A stretch of DNA of 64,000 bases, taken from Cyprinodon diabolis (Eukaryota; Chordata; Actinopteri; Cyprinodontiformes; Cyprinodontidae). Positions within the stretch are counted from its first letter, which is position 1, and each line of letters opens with the position of its first letter. This document shows positions 46,749-57,537 of this stretch, piece by piece. The position numbers and the translations under genes were made by a program. Under the pieces are notes generated by a model. That model had not been told where the DNA came from. It saw only the letters and a program-made list of their open reading frames with translations, and searched no databases. Location: NCBI GenBank assembly GCA_030533445.1, contig CM060068.1, positions 48,576,453 through 48,640,452 on the forward strand, in the 5' to 3' direction.

Positions 46749-48089
46749 TTCTTCTCGCTCAGCTTTACTGCTCTTCTGCTCAGCGTTGCTTCACTGTAAA
46801 AACTGATATGCAGGAAATTCAAACATGTCTCTGGAGTGGAGAGGATCTGAGTGTGCGTGCACGTGTGTGTGAATGTGCACGATGGCCGTAATGCAACACG
46901 GATGGAGTCATGGCTGAGCAGAAAACAAGCAAGGGGAGGTTTCTGTTTATTGGCAGGGCGCCGTTCTGCTCTCCTGACAACATGTCTGGAAACACATGCA
47001 TCACGGAGCACCTGCGCTCACATGTTGTTTTTCTCAGAAATGATCCTCCAAAGCTGCAGGTTTTGGCTCCGCGGTTCACTGGAATATGTTTTTAATAGTC
47101 TGATGAAGTCACATTTCTATCTGTTAACGTTTGTAATTTGGAAACATTTATAATTGTAGTTTCTTCAGTCTGCAGACGGCAGGAGCAGCGGCCCTGAAGC
47201 TCCTCCACCAGCTGCTGTCACATCCTTCCCTCTCTGCCCAAAGCGCTGCTAAATGAAAGAGTGACGCTGCTGGGAAGCAATGTCCTGCTGGTTTTTGTTC
47301 ATATTTAAGGATCAACAGATTTAATGCCCCGTCTGGTCAAACAGCCGTTAGCGGAGAAACGGCGAGGAAACCATCCACTGCCCTCTGGACCACGGCAGCA
47401 GGCTGACGGATCCTTCAGACGCCCAGGAAACGTTTCCAGATGTTCTGAGGCTGAGTAGGCTGTGACCATAGACATTATAGACATAGACGCCTCATTGGAC
47501 GCTGTCGGCAGCGAGGCCAATGTGGGCGGCCATCTTGGATCAGACAGCTGCTGTCAGAATGAACAGGAGGCGCCTTAGATCTGATTTTAATCACATGAAA
47601 GACGAGTCAGAGATAATATTAAAATAATCTCTGACGTGTCACAACCACTTAAAAGACCAATTTAAATTTTGGAATTACCTTTACGTTAGATTACACAGAT
47701 TTATTAAATATTAAGAACTATTTAAACTGAACTCAAACTTGATGAGATAAATGCAAAGTTATATATTCACAATTAAATATTGATATGATAAACACAAAGT
47801 TTATATAACATATTATAAAATTATGCAATATATATTTATACTGTATATTATTATTCAGAATTTTAAAGGATTGCTCTTTGATAAAGAGTATTTTGATATA
47901 TAGAGAAAAATTTGTTGTAATGTGATTTTTGACTTTTTTGTCAAACCGTAGTGAATGGTAAATTTATGTTGTGTCTAACTAAAGGCACAACATTAATGTG
48001 TTGTGCTGCTCCTGTTTTGGGAGCTAGTTAAAAGTTCCGTAGTTTTCCTGATGTCATGTCTTGTTCTGCCTCTCAACCGCTGAGCCTAC
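46749..48089. other. Non-coding, AT-rich towards the right
   Basis: No gene is recognised. About 46,849-46,880 is a short GT/CA-rich run. About 47,470-47,545 contains gcggccatcttgg and tagacattatagacatagac, words I associate with dispersed teleost repeats, at low confidence. About 47,590-47,950 is strongly AT-rich. Confidence 0.45.
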
Positions 48090-48840
48090 CTGTTTTCCAT
48101 TGATTGATTGAGCTTATTGATCACAGTGGAGAAATTTACCTGTTCCATCAGCTCAAATAGTCATAGAAGAAGAAGAAGGTGCCAAAGGAAGAAAAAGGTG
48201 CATGATGGGATATATACAGTATATACAGTGCATCCATATAGGACAGCTTTTTATTTTTTAATATATTAGGATTATTATACAGGGTTGTTGCACAGGGTGT
48301 TTGCATGGATATTTATATATATAGTTATTGCTCTGAGTGCCAGATATAGAGAAACAGGTTATTGCCCAGGGTATTAGATAGTAATTATTCTCCATAGCAG
48401 CAGTTATTGTGGTTGAAGCGTCTCATTGTAGAGTCTGGTTGCAGCAGGATAAATGACCTGCAGTAGCGCTCCTTTTTCCAACCAGGCTGTAAAAGTCTCT
48501 GACTAAAGGAGCTGCTCAGCTCCTCTCCAGTCTGCTGCAGAGGGTGGAAGGTGGCGTCCATGATGGATGGAAGCTTGGACAGCAGCCTCCTCTCAGCCAC
48601 TGAGTCCATCGTGCAGCCTAGGACAGAAACGGCCTTCCTCACCAGTTAGTCCAGTCTCTTTCTGTCCCGCTCTGCGCTGCCAGGGGCCCAGCAGACAACA
48701 GCGTTGAGGAGGGCTGAGGCCCCCAAAGAGTCAGTGAAGGTTTGAAGCAGGGGCCTGCTCACTGCAAAGGCCCTAAGCCTCCTCAGGAGGTGGAGGGAGG
48801 CGGCTCTGGCCCTTCTTCTACAGGGCGTTGCTGTTATGAG
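48090..48840 (-). pseudogene. LINE ORF2 C-terminal relic (Rex1-like type)
   Basis: On the minus strand, 48,642-48,385 encodes LVRKAVSVLGCTMDSVAERR-like text, then LLSKLPSIMDATFHPLQQT, FSQRLLQPGWKKERYCRSF and ILLQPDSTMRRFNHN. This is the standard C-terminal tail of Rex1-like fish LINEs (ERRLL..L..IMD...HPL, then a R-LLQP-C-TERY-RSF block). Sequence upstream on the minus strand (48,840-48,650) continues it as LRRLRAFAVSRPLLQTF- and LNAVVCWAPGSAERDRK-like pieces with shifts. The end near 48,095-48,110 (tgattgattgagc) may be the 3' tail. Confidence 0.7.
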
Positions 48841-48997
48841 TCCAGTCCATCTGAACGTTTCTGCCTAAACTCGCTATTGGACTCATGGAGCTCTGAGCCT
48901 GCCTGAACGCTGTGTGGATTCCTGGAACCCTGGATCTGTCTGTTCCTGTTCTGATCAGAACCCCTGGTCGGGTTGCAGACTCTTGGATCTCAGAGCC

Positions 48998-49817
48998 AGT
49001 GTTAATTCCGTCAACCAGGACGATGATGAAAATATTTCGTCAACGCCCCTTTTTCCTGTGACGATTACGTTACGATGACGCACAAAAAGTGTTTCCAGAA
49101 AATAAAAATATGACAAGAATAAAATATTATTTTCGCCAACGAGACTAACACCAGACGAAATTTACGAGCCATGGATGAATGGACATTAAAAAAAATTAAT
49201 TGTTTATAATTCATTTGTAATTGTTATTATAAGTGTTTCTTGAACTTCATAGAAGATAACGCGTTGTTGCGCTGTTTGTCCCTACATGGCGCCTGTCCCA
49301 CAGGGCGTTGCGCCGCTCAGTCAGTAGTAGCACAGGGCTTATACTCCTAGCTCAACTTCGCAGTCATTGCGTGCGGCTCGGATAACGGTGTACGGTTTGT
49401 TGGAGGAGCTGGGCGAAAACAACGCCTGGATGTTTGGAGCCATTACATTTACAACGCGAAGGAGAACAAAACAACCTGCATGATAATGACTGACACCACA
49501 GCCAGAGCAGAGGTTGGGGAAGGAAGGGAAGTCTGTTGCAGAGATGTTGGGAACCCCCCCGCCGTACAAACCTGACGCCAAAGAGCAGAAAGCCCTGGAG
49601 AACTCAGTGGATTGGGCGTTCTGGCCTGCCTGCAATGACCACTGAGGATGAAGACTTTGAGGATATGATGAAACAAGTGTATGTTAAAAAGAGAATCAGT
49701 GTGTGAAGTTCTATTATTTACAGTGTTGACTAAAATGACTAAAATTTGACTAAGACTAAAATTGATTTTCGTCATTTAGACTAAGAATAATTTTAAAAAG
49801 TTGACGAAATTAACACT
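48998..49817. mobile_element. hAT-like non-autonomous DNA element, 820 bp
   Basis: The left end agtgttaattccgtcaac matches the inverted right end gttgacgaaattaacact with one mismatch. Both ends carry several further cgtcaac/gtcatttagac-type repeats. The element is flanked by a perfect 10-base direct repeat, tctcagagcc (48,988-48,997 and 49,818-49,827), consistent with an 8-bp hAT target duplication plus chance extension. Inside, 49,430-49,700 contains scraps such as KEQKALENSV and TTEDEDFEDMMKQVYVKKRI, which look like a relic of hAT transposase N-terminal sequence. There is no intact transposase. Confidence 0.65.
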
Positions 49818-49827
49818 TCTCAGAGCC

Positions 49828-51295
49828 TCCCTATTCTGGACTGCTTCCCTGACCTGGCTCGGACTCCTCCTGTTCACCGGTGCTGCAGCATCTCGTTTGG
49901 CGTACCATCGTCTGGATTCTACCACGCTGTTAGGAGGTGGACTGAACTATTCAACCAGGTGAGTTATTCACATGGATAATCAGCTCCTGTCTGATTATCG
50001 TGGTCACTACCCTGTGTTTCTCCCCAACCAGAGTCCCAGTGATGGGCTTTGAACTCCCCCCCGTCTGTCTGTCTCGCCTCGTATTCTGGGATGATGACAT
50101 CCTGAGGATCTGGTTCAATCTCTGACCTCTTTGTTTGTAAAATACAGATGCTGCATGTCTGAGTCTATATATTTTTCTTCTGCAGAGGCTAAATGCTGAG
50201 CTAAATTAGAATAATTTAATCCAGAGGGGGAATGTTTGCTGGTCCAAACTGGTCTGATACCAGTACCAGAACCCAGACTGGGACCTGTAGGGACTAAAGT
50301 TTACACCCCACTGCTCTAAGTTCCCAATATGAATTTGTTTGCTATATTATTTCTGATTTATACCTTCTGAGATGTCAGATTTAATCTGGAATTTAAAAAG
50401 CCTTTAAATGTTCTGATCCGCCGTTGTGGGAGTTTTGGTTCTGTTTAGTTTCCAGTTAGGCCTGGATTGATGTTGTTCTGTTCAGAGTTATATGTTTTTT
50501 GGCACTTCTTCCTGTTTGGTGGTTTTTTCAGCTATCTCCTGTTCAGCAGTCCTTAGTCTTTGCTCAAGTTTTATTTTTCATTCATTGTTTGCAGTTATCT
50601 TTAGGTAATATTTCCCAGTTGCTCTCCATCGCCCCCTAGTGTTGCCTTCCTTCCCATTGGTTTTCTTCTAGTTCTTTCTCTGCTCACCTGCTCCCACTCA
50701 GATCATTACTCCTGTCTTTGTCCTGTTATGCTCCTCCTCAGTGTATTTATTCCCTCCTCTGCAGTTTGTCTTTGCCGGATCTTGGTCTTTATTCCATGTC
50801 CTCTTCCGTTCCTGTCAGAAACCTCCCATGGTCTCAGCTCTGGTTCCCGTGTTCCTTTCCTGATTAATCTGGATTTGTTCTACCGCTGTGTTCATCATTA
50901 AATCTACAGGAAACCATTTATGCATATCAGGTAAAATAGCTCAGTTGTCTTTTTTCCTCCAAGTGTTTCCCACATTCCAGGAACCAGTTCCCGGAATAAG
51001 CAATGAAGAGCGGCACTCATGGAGGACAATCTTTGGACATCTCAGGAGACAAAGGATGGACCGGATTAGCTGGTGATCATGTTGCTGATGCTACAGAGTT
51101 AAATGTGTGGTAATGTTAAGCTAAGACTCCATGTTTTCCTTTACCAGTGAAACAAAACCAGAAATTGCAAAACTTTATGATTAAAAATCAACCTTTTAAA
51201 GCCACTTTTAGTTTAACAAACCAAGGTCCGTTGGTTTAAGGTCAGAGCTAGTTTAGCTGGACCTTTCTGAGGCTGCAGGCAGAGTGACTCCAGCA
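49828..51295. other. Unassigned; possible old retroelement sequence
   Basis: No gene is recognised. The pyrimidine-rich stretch 50,630-50,900 (gctcacctgctcccactcag, then tgtatttattccctcc and ttcatcattaaatct) has the texture of teleost LTR-type repeats, but I cannot prove boundaries. AATTTAAAAAG-like AT patches lie near 50,390. Confidence 0.35.
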
Positions 51296-51592
51296 CTTCT
51301 GTCTCCTTGAACCCCAGTGGGCCTCAGCAGATGGCCGCTCACACTGAGCCTGGTTCTGCTGGAGGTTTCTTCCTGTTCAAAGGGAGTTTTTCCTCTCCAC
51401 TGTCGCTACAAGCATGCTTAGTGTGAGGGATTGCTGAAGAGTCAATGAGTCGATGCAATCAGCTGGTTTTCCTTAGATAGAAAACTTTGAATCAATCCGA
51501 CTGGATGATCTGGTGAACTGGAAAGTGACCTGAGATGACATGATGTGAATTGGAGCTATAGAAATAAACTGAATAGAATAAAATAAATAAAT
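51296..51592 (+). mobile_element. Solo LINE 3' UTR fragment
   Basis: About 297 bases match the 3' UTR of the LINE at 60,190-60,920: cttctgtctccttgaacccc, gatggccgctcacactgagc, acaagcatgcttagtgtgag, and the terminal aataaactgaatagaat. It is diverged (for example attgctgaagagtcaatgag) and 5'-truncated within the UTR. It has no coding content. Confidence 0.85.
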
Positions 51593-53135
51593 GGGACTCT
51601 AAAGGTCCAAAGAACAGGATGGATGACAAAGTTTTTTCTGTCTTTAATTGAAAATACTGGTGTTTTTATGCGCTGTTGTTGAAACATGGAGCGGAGAATA
51701 ATTCTTCTGTTTAATGAAGCTGTGCTCATTAAAATGAGCTCTAGCTTCCTGTTTGTTTCTCCTGATGGGGAGCAGAGGCTGTCAGGTGGTTCAGCCTCCC
51801 TGTGGACCGGGCTCTTCTATGGAGATGAAGAGGGCTTAGTGGGCTGTTTCTGGCTGCTCGCCCTCATTCCAGCGATCGCTCGCTGCCTTTGGGCAGAGGG
51901 GGAGCTGGAGGGTCAGGGAAATGGGTGCACATGGGGAACCTCTCTGGTTTCTCCTTCTCTCTAATTTTCATCTCTTCTTTCTCTCTTTGAACGCCCACCC
52001 AGGGGGGCTGCTCTCCAGTAACATGCAGGCTGATGGACCCGGCTCCCTGCATGTGTTTAAACGATCGTTGGTAGCATTAAGCTCCCTTTGTCTGTCTGGG
52101 TGCAGTTTCTGTTCCGTACCTGTGCGAGACATTATCTGAGGGTGTATTCTGAGGGTTTGCTCTGCCTCGTGTTTCTCCCTGAACTCTATTACCGGGCCTG
52201 GTACACTCATCAAACACGGGTTGTCTTTGGCAGGCAGGACTTTACCTGGTCAAGAACACTCAAAGTTATTCTACACCAGCTGTAAATTACTGCTGGGGGA
52301 CTACTTCTGTCAGATGTTTGGCTCCCAGTGGAGACCATTTTTCGAGGCTGAGGCATATATTTTTCTGTTGCAAATCGCTCCAAATAAATCTGCCAAAATT
52401 ATAGCCCTCATCCATTTTTTTTCATGTAACTTAAAATAAAGCTGAAAATCTATCTCTTAAATGAAGACTGAATGTCTGTCAGTCTGCCGCATCTTAGGAA
52501 AGTCTTGAAATGGCTCCTCAGTGCTGATGGAAACTGACAGAGAAAAATATTTACAACCTCAAATCAGACAATGTTCAGCCGGTATGAAGATTACAAATTT
52601 GGAAAAATACTTCATGTATTTACTTTGACTCTAATTTCATTGCAGAGTTTATGGAAATGCTGTGTTCATGCTCCTTCTTGTCATCTTCAATTATTTTGTC
52701 ATGTTTGGGATAATATGCAATCACAGTTTGAAATATCCAATCCTTGTTTCTCCAATATTCATTAAAGGTTTGAGTCTTTCTGTCTGAAGGACAATCTCCA
52801 GATTGTCTACAAAGGATTGAGAATGAGATTGTTTCCCGTAGAAACAGAAAGGCGGTAGGTCTGAGGAAGTGCGCTCCAAACCGATGAAAACATGGACTAC
52901 CCGGGCGGTGGAGGGTGGGGGTAACTGTGTCCTTGGTTGAAGCTCAGTTACACTCCTCTGAGGGCAGGTTTGAGATTTTAGAAAACCACTTTTGTTTCCA
53001 GTAAGTTCTGTGGGTTTTTATAAAAAGGCAATAAACTGATACCAGCAGACATGATTAGAACCACCAGACCAGAGGAGACGACATAGATATGAATCCTCTA
53101 GCTTTTCTAGGAAAACACATTTACAAAGACATAAA
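51593..53135. other. Unassigned sequence, no gene supported
   Basis: Several overlapping open frames of 60-90 codons occur between 51,686 and 52,765 on both strands. None has a recognisable domain, a splice-supported structure or an informative start. I see no RNA gene. Confidence 0.45.
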
Positions 53136-54762
53136 CACCGCAACACAGCTAACTGCTAATAAATGCTGAAAACAGCTAGCTGCTAAATAACAATGCAGCA
53201 CTGCTAACTGCTAATAAACGCTGCAGCACTGCTAACTGCTAATAAACGCTGCAACACAGCTAACTGCTAATAAATGCTGCAACACAGCTAACTGCTAATA
53301 AATGCTGAAAACAGCTAGCTGCTAATAAATGCTGAAAACAGCTAGCTGCTAAATAACACTGCAGCACTGCTAACTGCTAATAAATGCTGCAACACAGCTA
53401 ACTGCTAATAAATGCTGAAAACAGCTAGCTGCTAAATAACACTGCAGCACTGCTAACTGCTAATAAACGCTGCTGCACTGCTAACTGCTAATAAACGCTG
53501 CAACACAGCTAACTGCTAATAAATGCTGCAACACAGCTAACTGCTAATAAATGCTGAAAACAGCTAGCTGCTAATAAATGCTGAAAACAGCTAGCTGCTA
53601 AATAACACTGCAGCACTGCTAACTGCTAATAAACGCTGCAACACAGCTAACTGCTAATAAATGCTGAAAACAGCTAGCTGCTAAATAACACTGCAGCACT
53701 GCTAACTGCTAATAAACGCTGCAGCACTGCTAACTGCTAATAAACGCTGCAACACAGCTAACTGCTAATAAATGCTGCAACACAGCTAACTGCTAATAAA
53801 TGCTGAAAACAGCTAGCTGCTAAATAACACTGCAGCACTGCTAATAAACGCTGCAGAACTGCTAACTGCTAATAAACGCTGCAACACAACTAACTGCTAA
53901 TAAATGCTGCAACACAGCTAACTGCTAATAAATGCTGAAAACAGCTAGCTGCTAATAAATGCTGAAAACAGCTAGCTGCTAAATAACACTGCAGCACTGC
54001 TAACTGCTAATAAACGCTGCAGCACTGCTAACTGCTAATAAACGCTGCAACACAGCTAACTGCTAATAAACGCTGCAACACAGCTAACTGCTAATAAATG
54101 CTGAAAACAGCTAGCTGCTAAATAACACTGCAGCACTGCTAACTGCTAATAAACGCTGCAACACAGCTAACTGCTAATAAATGCTGAAAACAGCTAGCTG
54201 CTAAATAACACTGCAGCACTGCTAACTGCTAATAAACACTGCAGCACTGCTAACTGCTAATAAACACTGCAACACAGCTAACTACTAATAAATGCTGAAA
54301 ACAGCTAGCTGCTAAATAACACTGCAGCACTGCTAACTGCTAATAAACGCTGCAGCACTGCTAACTGCTAATAAACGCTGCAGCACTGCTAACTGCTAAT
54401 AAACGCTGCAACACAGCTAACTGCTAATAAATGCTGCAACACAGCTAACTGCTAATAAATGCTGAAAACAGCTAGCTGCTAAATAACACTGCAGCACTGC
54501 TAACTGCTAATAAACACTGCAACACAGCTAACTGCTAATAAACGCTGCAGCACTGCTAACTGCTAATAAACGCTGCAAAACAGCTAACTGCTAATAAACG
54601 CTGCAGCACTGCTAACTGCTAATAAACGCTGCAACACAGCTAACTGCTAATAAACGCTGCAGCACTGCTAACTGCTAATAAACGCTGCAAAACAGCTAAC
54701 TGCTAATAAACACTGCATCACAGCTAGCTGCTAATAAACACTGCATCAGAGCTAACTGTTCA
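53136..54762 (+). repeat. 27/28-bp minisatellite, left part (about 58 units)
   Basis: Tandem units such as ctaactgctaataaacgctg + caacacag (28), ctaactgctaataaatgctg + aaaacag (27) and ctagctgctaaataacactg + cagcactg (28) alternate in recurring programmes of 3-6 units. The array stops at about 54,762, where LINE 5' sequence begins. Related units resume at 60,921, beyond the LINE. Confidence 0.95.
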
Positions 54763-54990
54763 CTTCCTGTTTGGATTAACTGAGTGTGCAGCTGCTGCAG
54801 CTGTCCAGAGGAACTCCATCTGAAGTTAAGTTATTTTCTCTTTTATATCTCTGTATCTAAGTAACTCTGACTACTTTAAAACATAGCACCTTCTGCTGCA
54901 CTTTTCTACTGAGCACTTGTCAGTTTCACACGGTTTTATTTCTGATAGCAAGGAGTAGCTAGCCTAGGCTAGCGCTAGCTTAGCATTGCT
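54763..54990 (+). promoter_or_regulatory. Putative LINE 5' UTR / internal promoter
   Basis: Non-repetitive sequence lies between the minisatellite edge and the ORF1 ATG. It ends in a self-complementary run, gctagcctaggctagcgcta, just before gcttagcattgctATGG; the G after the ATG fits a Kozak context. Autonomous LINEs carry an internal promoter here. Its presence is inferred from position only. Confidence 0.45.
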
Positions 54991-55854
54991 ATGGCTTCTC
55001 TCTCTCCCTCCCTTGACTCTTTTCCAACTCATCCTTCTTCCTCTCCTCTCTCCTGCTCTCTGTGTCAGATGTTCAGTTATTCCTCTGCCTCCTTTAGTGA
55101 TAATGGGATGTGTAATAAGTGTAGTATTTTTGTAGCTTTGGAGGCGAGGGTGTCAGAGTTAGAATCCAGGCTTCAGGCTGTTGAACATCCAGGAGTTAAA
55201 GTAGGCCCCCCACGTAGCTGTCCTCCAAAAGTGCCTGAGCAGCCAGGCGATTGGGTAACTGTACGCAGAAAGCGTAGTCGTGGATCTTTGCCCACTGGTC
55301 ACCACCAACCCGTTCACGTTTCTAACCGGTTTTCCCCACTCAGTGACACACCCACTGAGAAGCCCACTCTGGTGATTGGCAGCTCCATAGTCAGAAACGT
55401 GGCATTAGAGACACCAGGGACCATAGTCAAATGTTTGCCGGGGGCCAGAACGGGCGACATCAAATCCTACCTGAAACTGCTGGCTAAGGATAAGGTTAAA
55501 TACAGTAAGATTGTTATTCACGCTGGTGGTAATGACACCCGGTTACGCCGATCGGAGGTCACTAAAATTAGTGTTGCTTCGGTGTGTAAGTTTGCCAAAA
55601 AAATGTCGGACTCCGTAATTTTCTCTGGTCCCCTCCCTGATCTGACCAGTGATGACATGTTTAGCCGCATGTCGTCATTCAACCGCTGGTTGTCTAGGTG
55701 GTGTCCTGAAAACAACGTGGGCTACATTAATAATTGGCAATCCTTTTGGGGAAAGCTTGGTCTGATTCGGAGAGACGGCATCCATCCCACTTTGGATGGT
55801 GCAGCTCTTCTTTCTAGGAATCTGGCCACATTTATTAGTCCTCCAAAACCCTGA
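54991..55854 (+). CDS. LINE ORF1: zinc-finger-like/coiled-coil/SGNH esterase protein
   Basis: This 287-residue frame appears intact. Residues 22-44 hold two CxxC pairs (CSLC and CNKC), zinc-knuckle or PHD-like. Residues 46-66 ([19 protein letters not shown]) form a short coiled coil, and residues 92-98 (RRKRSRG) are basic. From about residue 125 comes an SGNH/GDSL-type hydrolase: VIGSSIV (Ser131, block I), LPGARTGDI (block II Gly), HAGGNDT (179-182, block III) and DGIHPT (Asp262-His265, block V). Esterase-type ORF1 proteins occur in CR1 and L2 elements, where they bind RNA and lipids to help assemble the retrotransposition particle. All catalytic blocks are present. The stop is TGA, and ORF2 continues in the same frame. 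Confidence 0.88.
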   Translation: MASLSPSLDSFPTHPSSSPLSCSLCQMFSYSSASFSDNGMCNKCSIFVALEARVSELESRLQAVEHPGVKVGPPRSCPPKVPEQPGDWVTVRRKRSRGSLPTGHHQPVHVSNRFSPLSDTPTEKPTLVIGSSIVRNVALETPGTIVKCLPGARTGDIKSYLKLLAKDKVKYSKIVIHAGGNDTRLRRSEVTKISVASVCKFAKKMSDSVIFSGPLPDLTSDDMFSRMSSFNRWLSRWCPENNVGYINNWQSFWGKLGLIRRDGIHPTLDGAALLSRNLATFISPPKP

Positions 55855-56634
55855 CCACCCAGGGTGCAGACCAGGAAGCAGAGTTGTAGTTTAACACACA
55901 TCTCTGCAGCTTCTCTACTGTTACCCACTCTTTACTCCATCCAGACAGTGTCTTGCCCACGACCAAAATCTAATAAATTAGCAAAGATTCCCAAAGGAGT
56001 AAATCATGATAATCTAATTAAAATCAAAATATCTCCAATTGGGGAAAAAGTTAAAACAATTAAATGCGGTCTGTTTAACATAAGATCGCTTTCCTCTAAA
56101 AGTCTGCTAGTTAATGACTTGATTTGTGATAATCACATTGACTTGTTTTGCCTTACAGTAACCTGGCTGCAGCAAGAGGATTATGTGAGCATAAATGAGG
56201 CAACTCCTTCAAGCTATTTAAATTTTCACATACCCAGAAGTTCTGGGCGAGGAGGAGTAGCAACAATCTTCCAGTCTGACTTACTGATTACTCCCAAAAC
56301 AGTTAATACCTACAACTCTTTTGAACATTTAACCCTTAATTTCCGTCATCCAAATTTCAAGGCCAGAAAACCTCTTCTTTTTGTAACTTTGTATCGTCCG
56401 CCAGGTCCTTACTCTGAATTTTTAGATGAGTTTTCAGAGTTCCTTTCTGATTTGGTATTAAATACTGACAGGGTCATCATAGCGGGAGATTTTAACATCC
56501 ATGCTGACATTGAAGGCGATAGCTTAAGAGCAGCCTTTAATGCTATCTTAGACACTATTGGCTTTGTTCAAAATGTGAATAGTCCCACACATTCTCATCT
56601 TCATACTTTGGATCTTGTGCGGCATAGAATGTGA
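55855..56634 (+). pseudogene. LINE ORF2 N-terminus: APE endonuclease, catalytic Glu lost
   Basis: The frame continues directly in phase from ORF1 across one TGA, with no ATG before the nuclease domain. Motifs in order are [10 protein letters not shown] (Asn), [24 protein letters not shown], and [12 protein letters not shown] (Asp/Asn). The conserved ETWL Glu is Val here (gta), while the copy at 4.4 kb keeps Glu (gaa), so this nuclease should be inactive. The frame breaks near 56,619, where an 8-base deletion removes tgacatac relative to the copy at 3.95 kb. The first half would nick target DNA in a living element. Confidence 0.85.
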
Positions 56635-57537
56635 AGAAATAACAGTATTTCCTCACAACCCTGTCCTCTCTGACCACTTTCTAATAACCTTCAGGATTAC
56701 TTTAACAGAGTTCTCCTCCCCCAAAAGAAGGTTCAATTTTAGTAGATCTTTATCAGATAGAGCAGTTATACATTTTAAAGAATCTGCTTCACTTTCTCTC
56801 TCCTCTGTGTCGCTGAGCAGTGCTGCAGAGTGCAAAAGCATAGCTTATTCCCCTTCACAGGTTGATGATTTTGTTGATGGGGTTGCTAGTTCTCTGCGTA
56901 CTGCCTTAGACAACGCAGCTCCCTTGAAAATGAAAACCGTTAAAAATAGAAAGCTTGCTCCTTGGTTTAATGCAGAGCTGCATACTTTGAAGCAAAATGC
57001 TAGGAAACTGGAGAGAAGATATCGCTCCACAGGCCTGCGGGAGTCCTTCCTAGTCTGGAAAAATGGTTTACTGCTGTATAAGAGGACCCTTTGTAAAGCA
57101 AGAGCAGCATACTTCTCCTCATTAATAGAGGAGAATAAGAATAATCCTAGATTTCTTTTTAATACAGTTGCCAAACTCACCCAGAGCCATAGCTCTGTTG
57201 AACCGTCCATCCCACCTGCTCTTAGCAGCAATGATTTTATGGGATTCTTTATAAATAAGATTGATCTTATTAAAAATAAGATCATAAGCACTCCTCTATC
57301 CGCGATTGGTTTGTCTCTGGAGGGGGGGGGGGCAGCATCTGAGGTAGTCATGGAATCTGAACCGGGTTTAGACTGCTTTGATCCAGTTGAACTTTCAGAG
57401 TTAGCAAAATTATTGTCTTCATCTAAGCCTTCAACTTGTATGTTAGATCCAGTTCCAACCAGGTTATTTAAGGAGGTATTCCCTTTGATCTCCTCCTCCA
57501 TTCTAGATGTGATTAATCTATCTCTGTTACAGGGATA
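56615..57537 (+). pseudogene. LINE ORF2 middle: APE end and RT fingers, cut by Tc1
   Basis: This frame resumes ORF2 after the 8-base deletion with VLSDHFLITF (terminal Asp-His of the APE fold). The linker follows (KLAPWFNAELHTLKQNARKL, then RAAYFSSLIEENKNNPRFLF), and then the pre-RT region LLSSSKPSTCMLDPVPTRLF and [13 protein letters not shown]. It is cut at 57,537 by the Tc1 insertion inside the codon region GYVPKAF. The other half resumes at 58,788. A run of 10-11 G near 57,325 is in frame. The minus-strand copy at 3 kb lacks almost all of this segment. Confidence 0.85.

Noticed and set aside
47470..47545. YY1-like ccaagatggccgcc word and tagacatagacg phrases as a promoter
   Set aside because: A single motif with no adjacent gene start; more likely part of a dispersed repeat.
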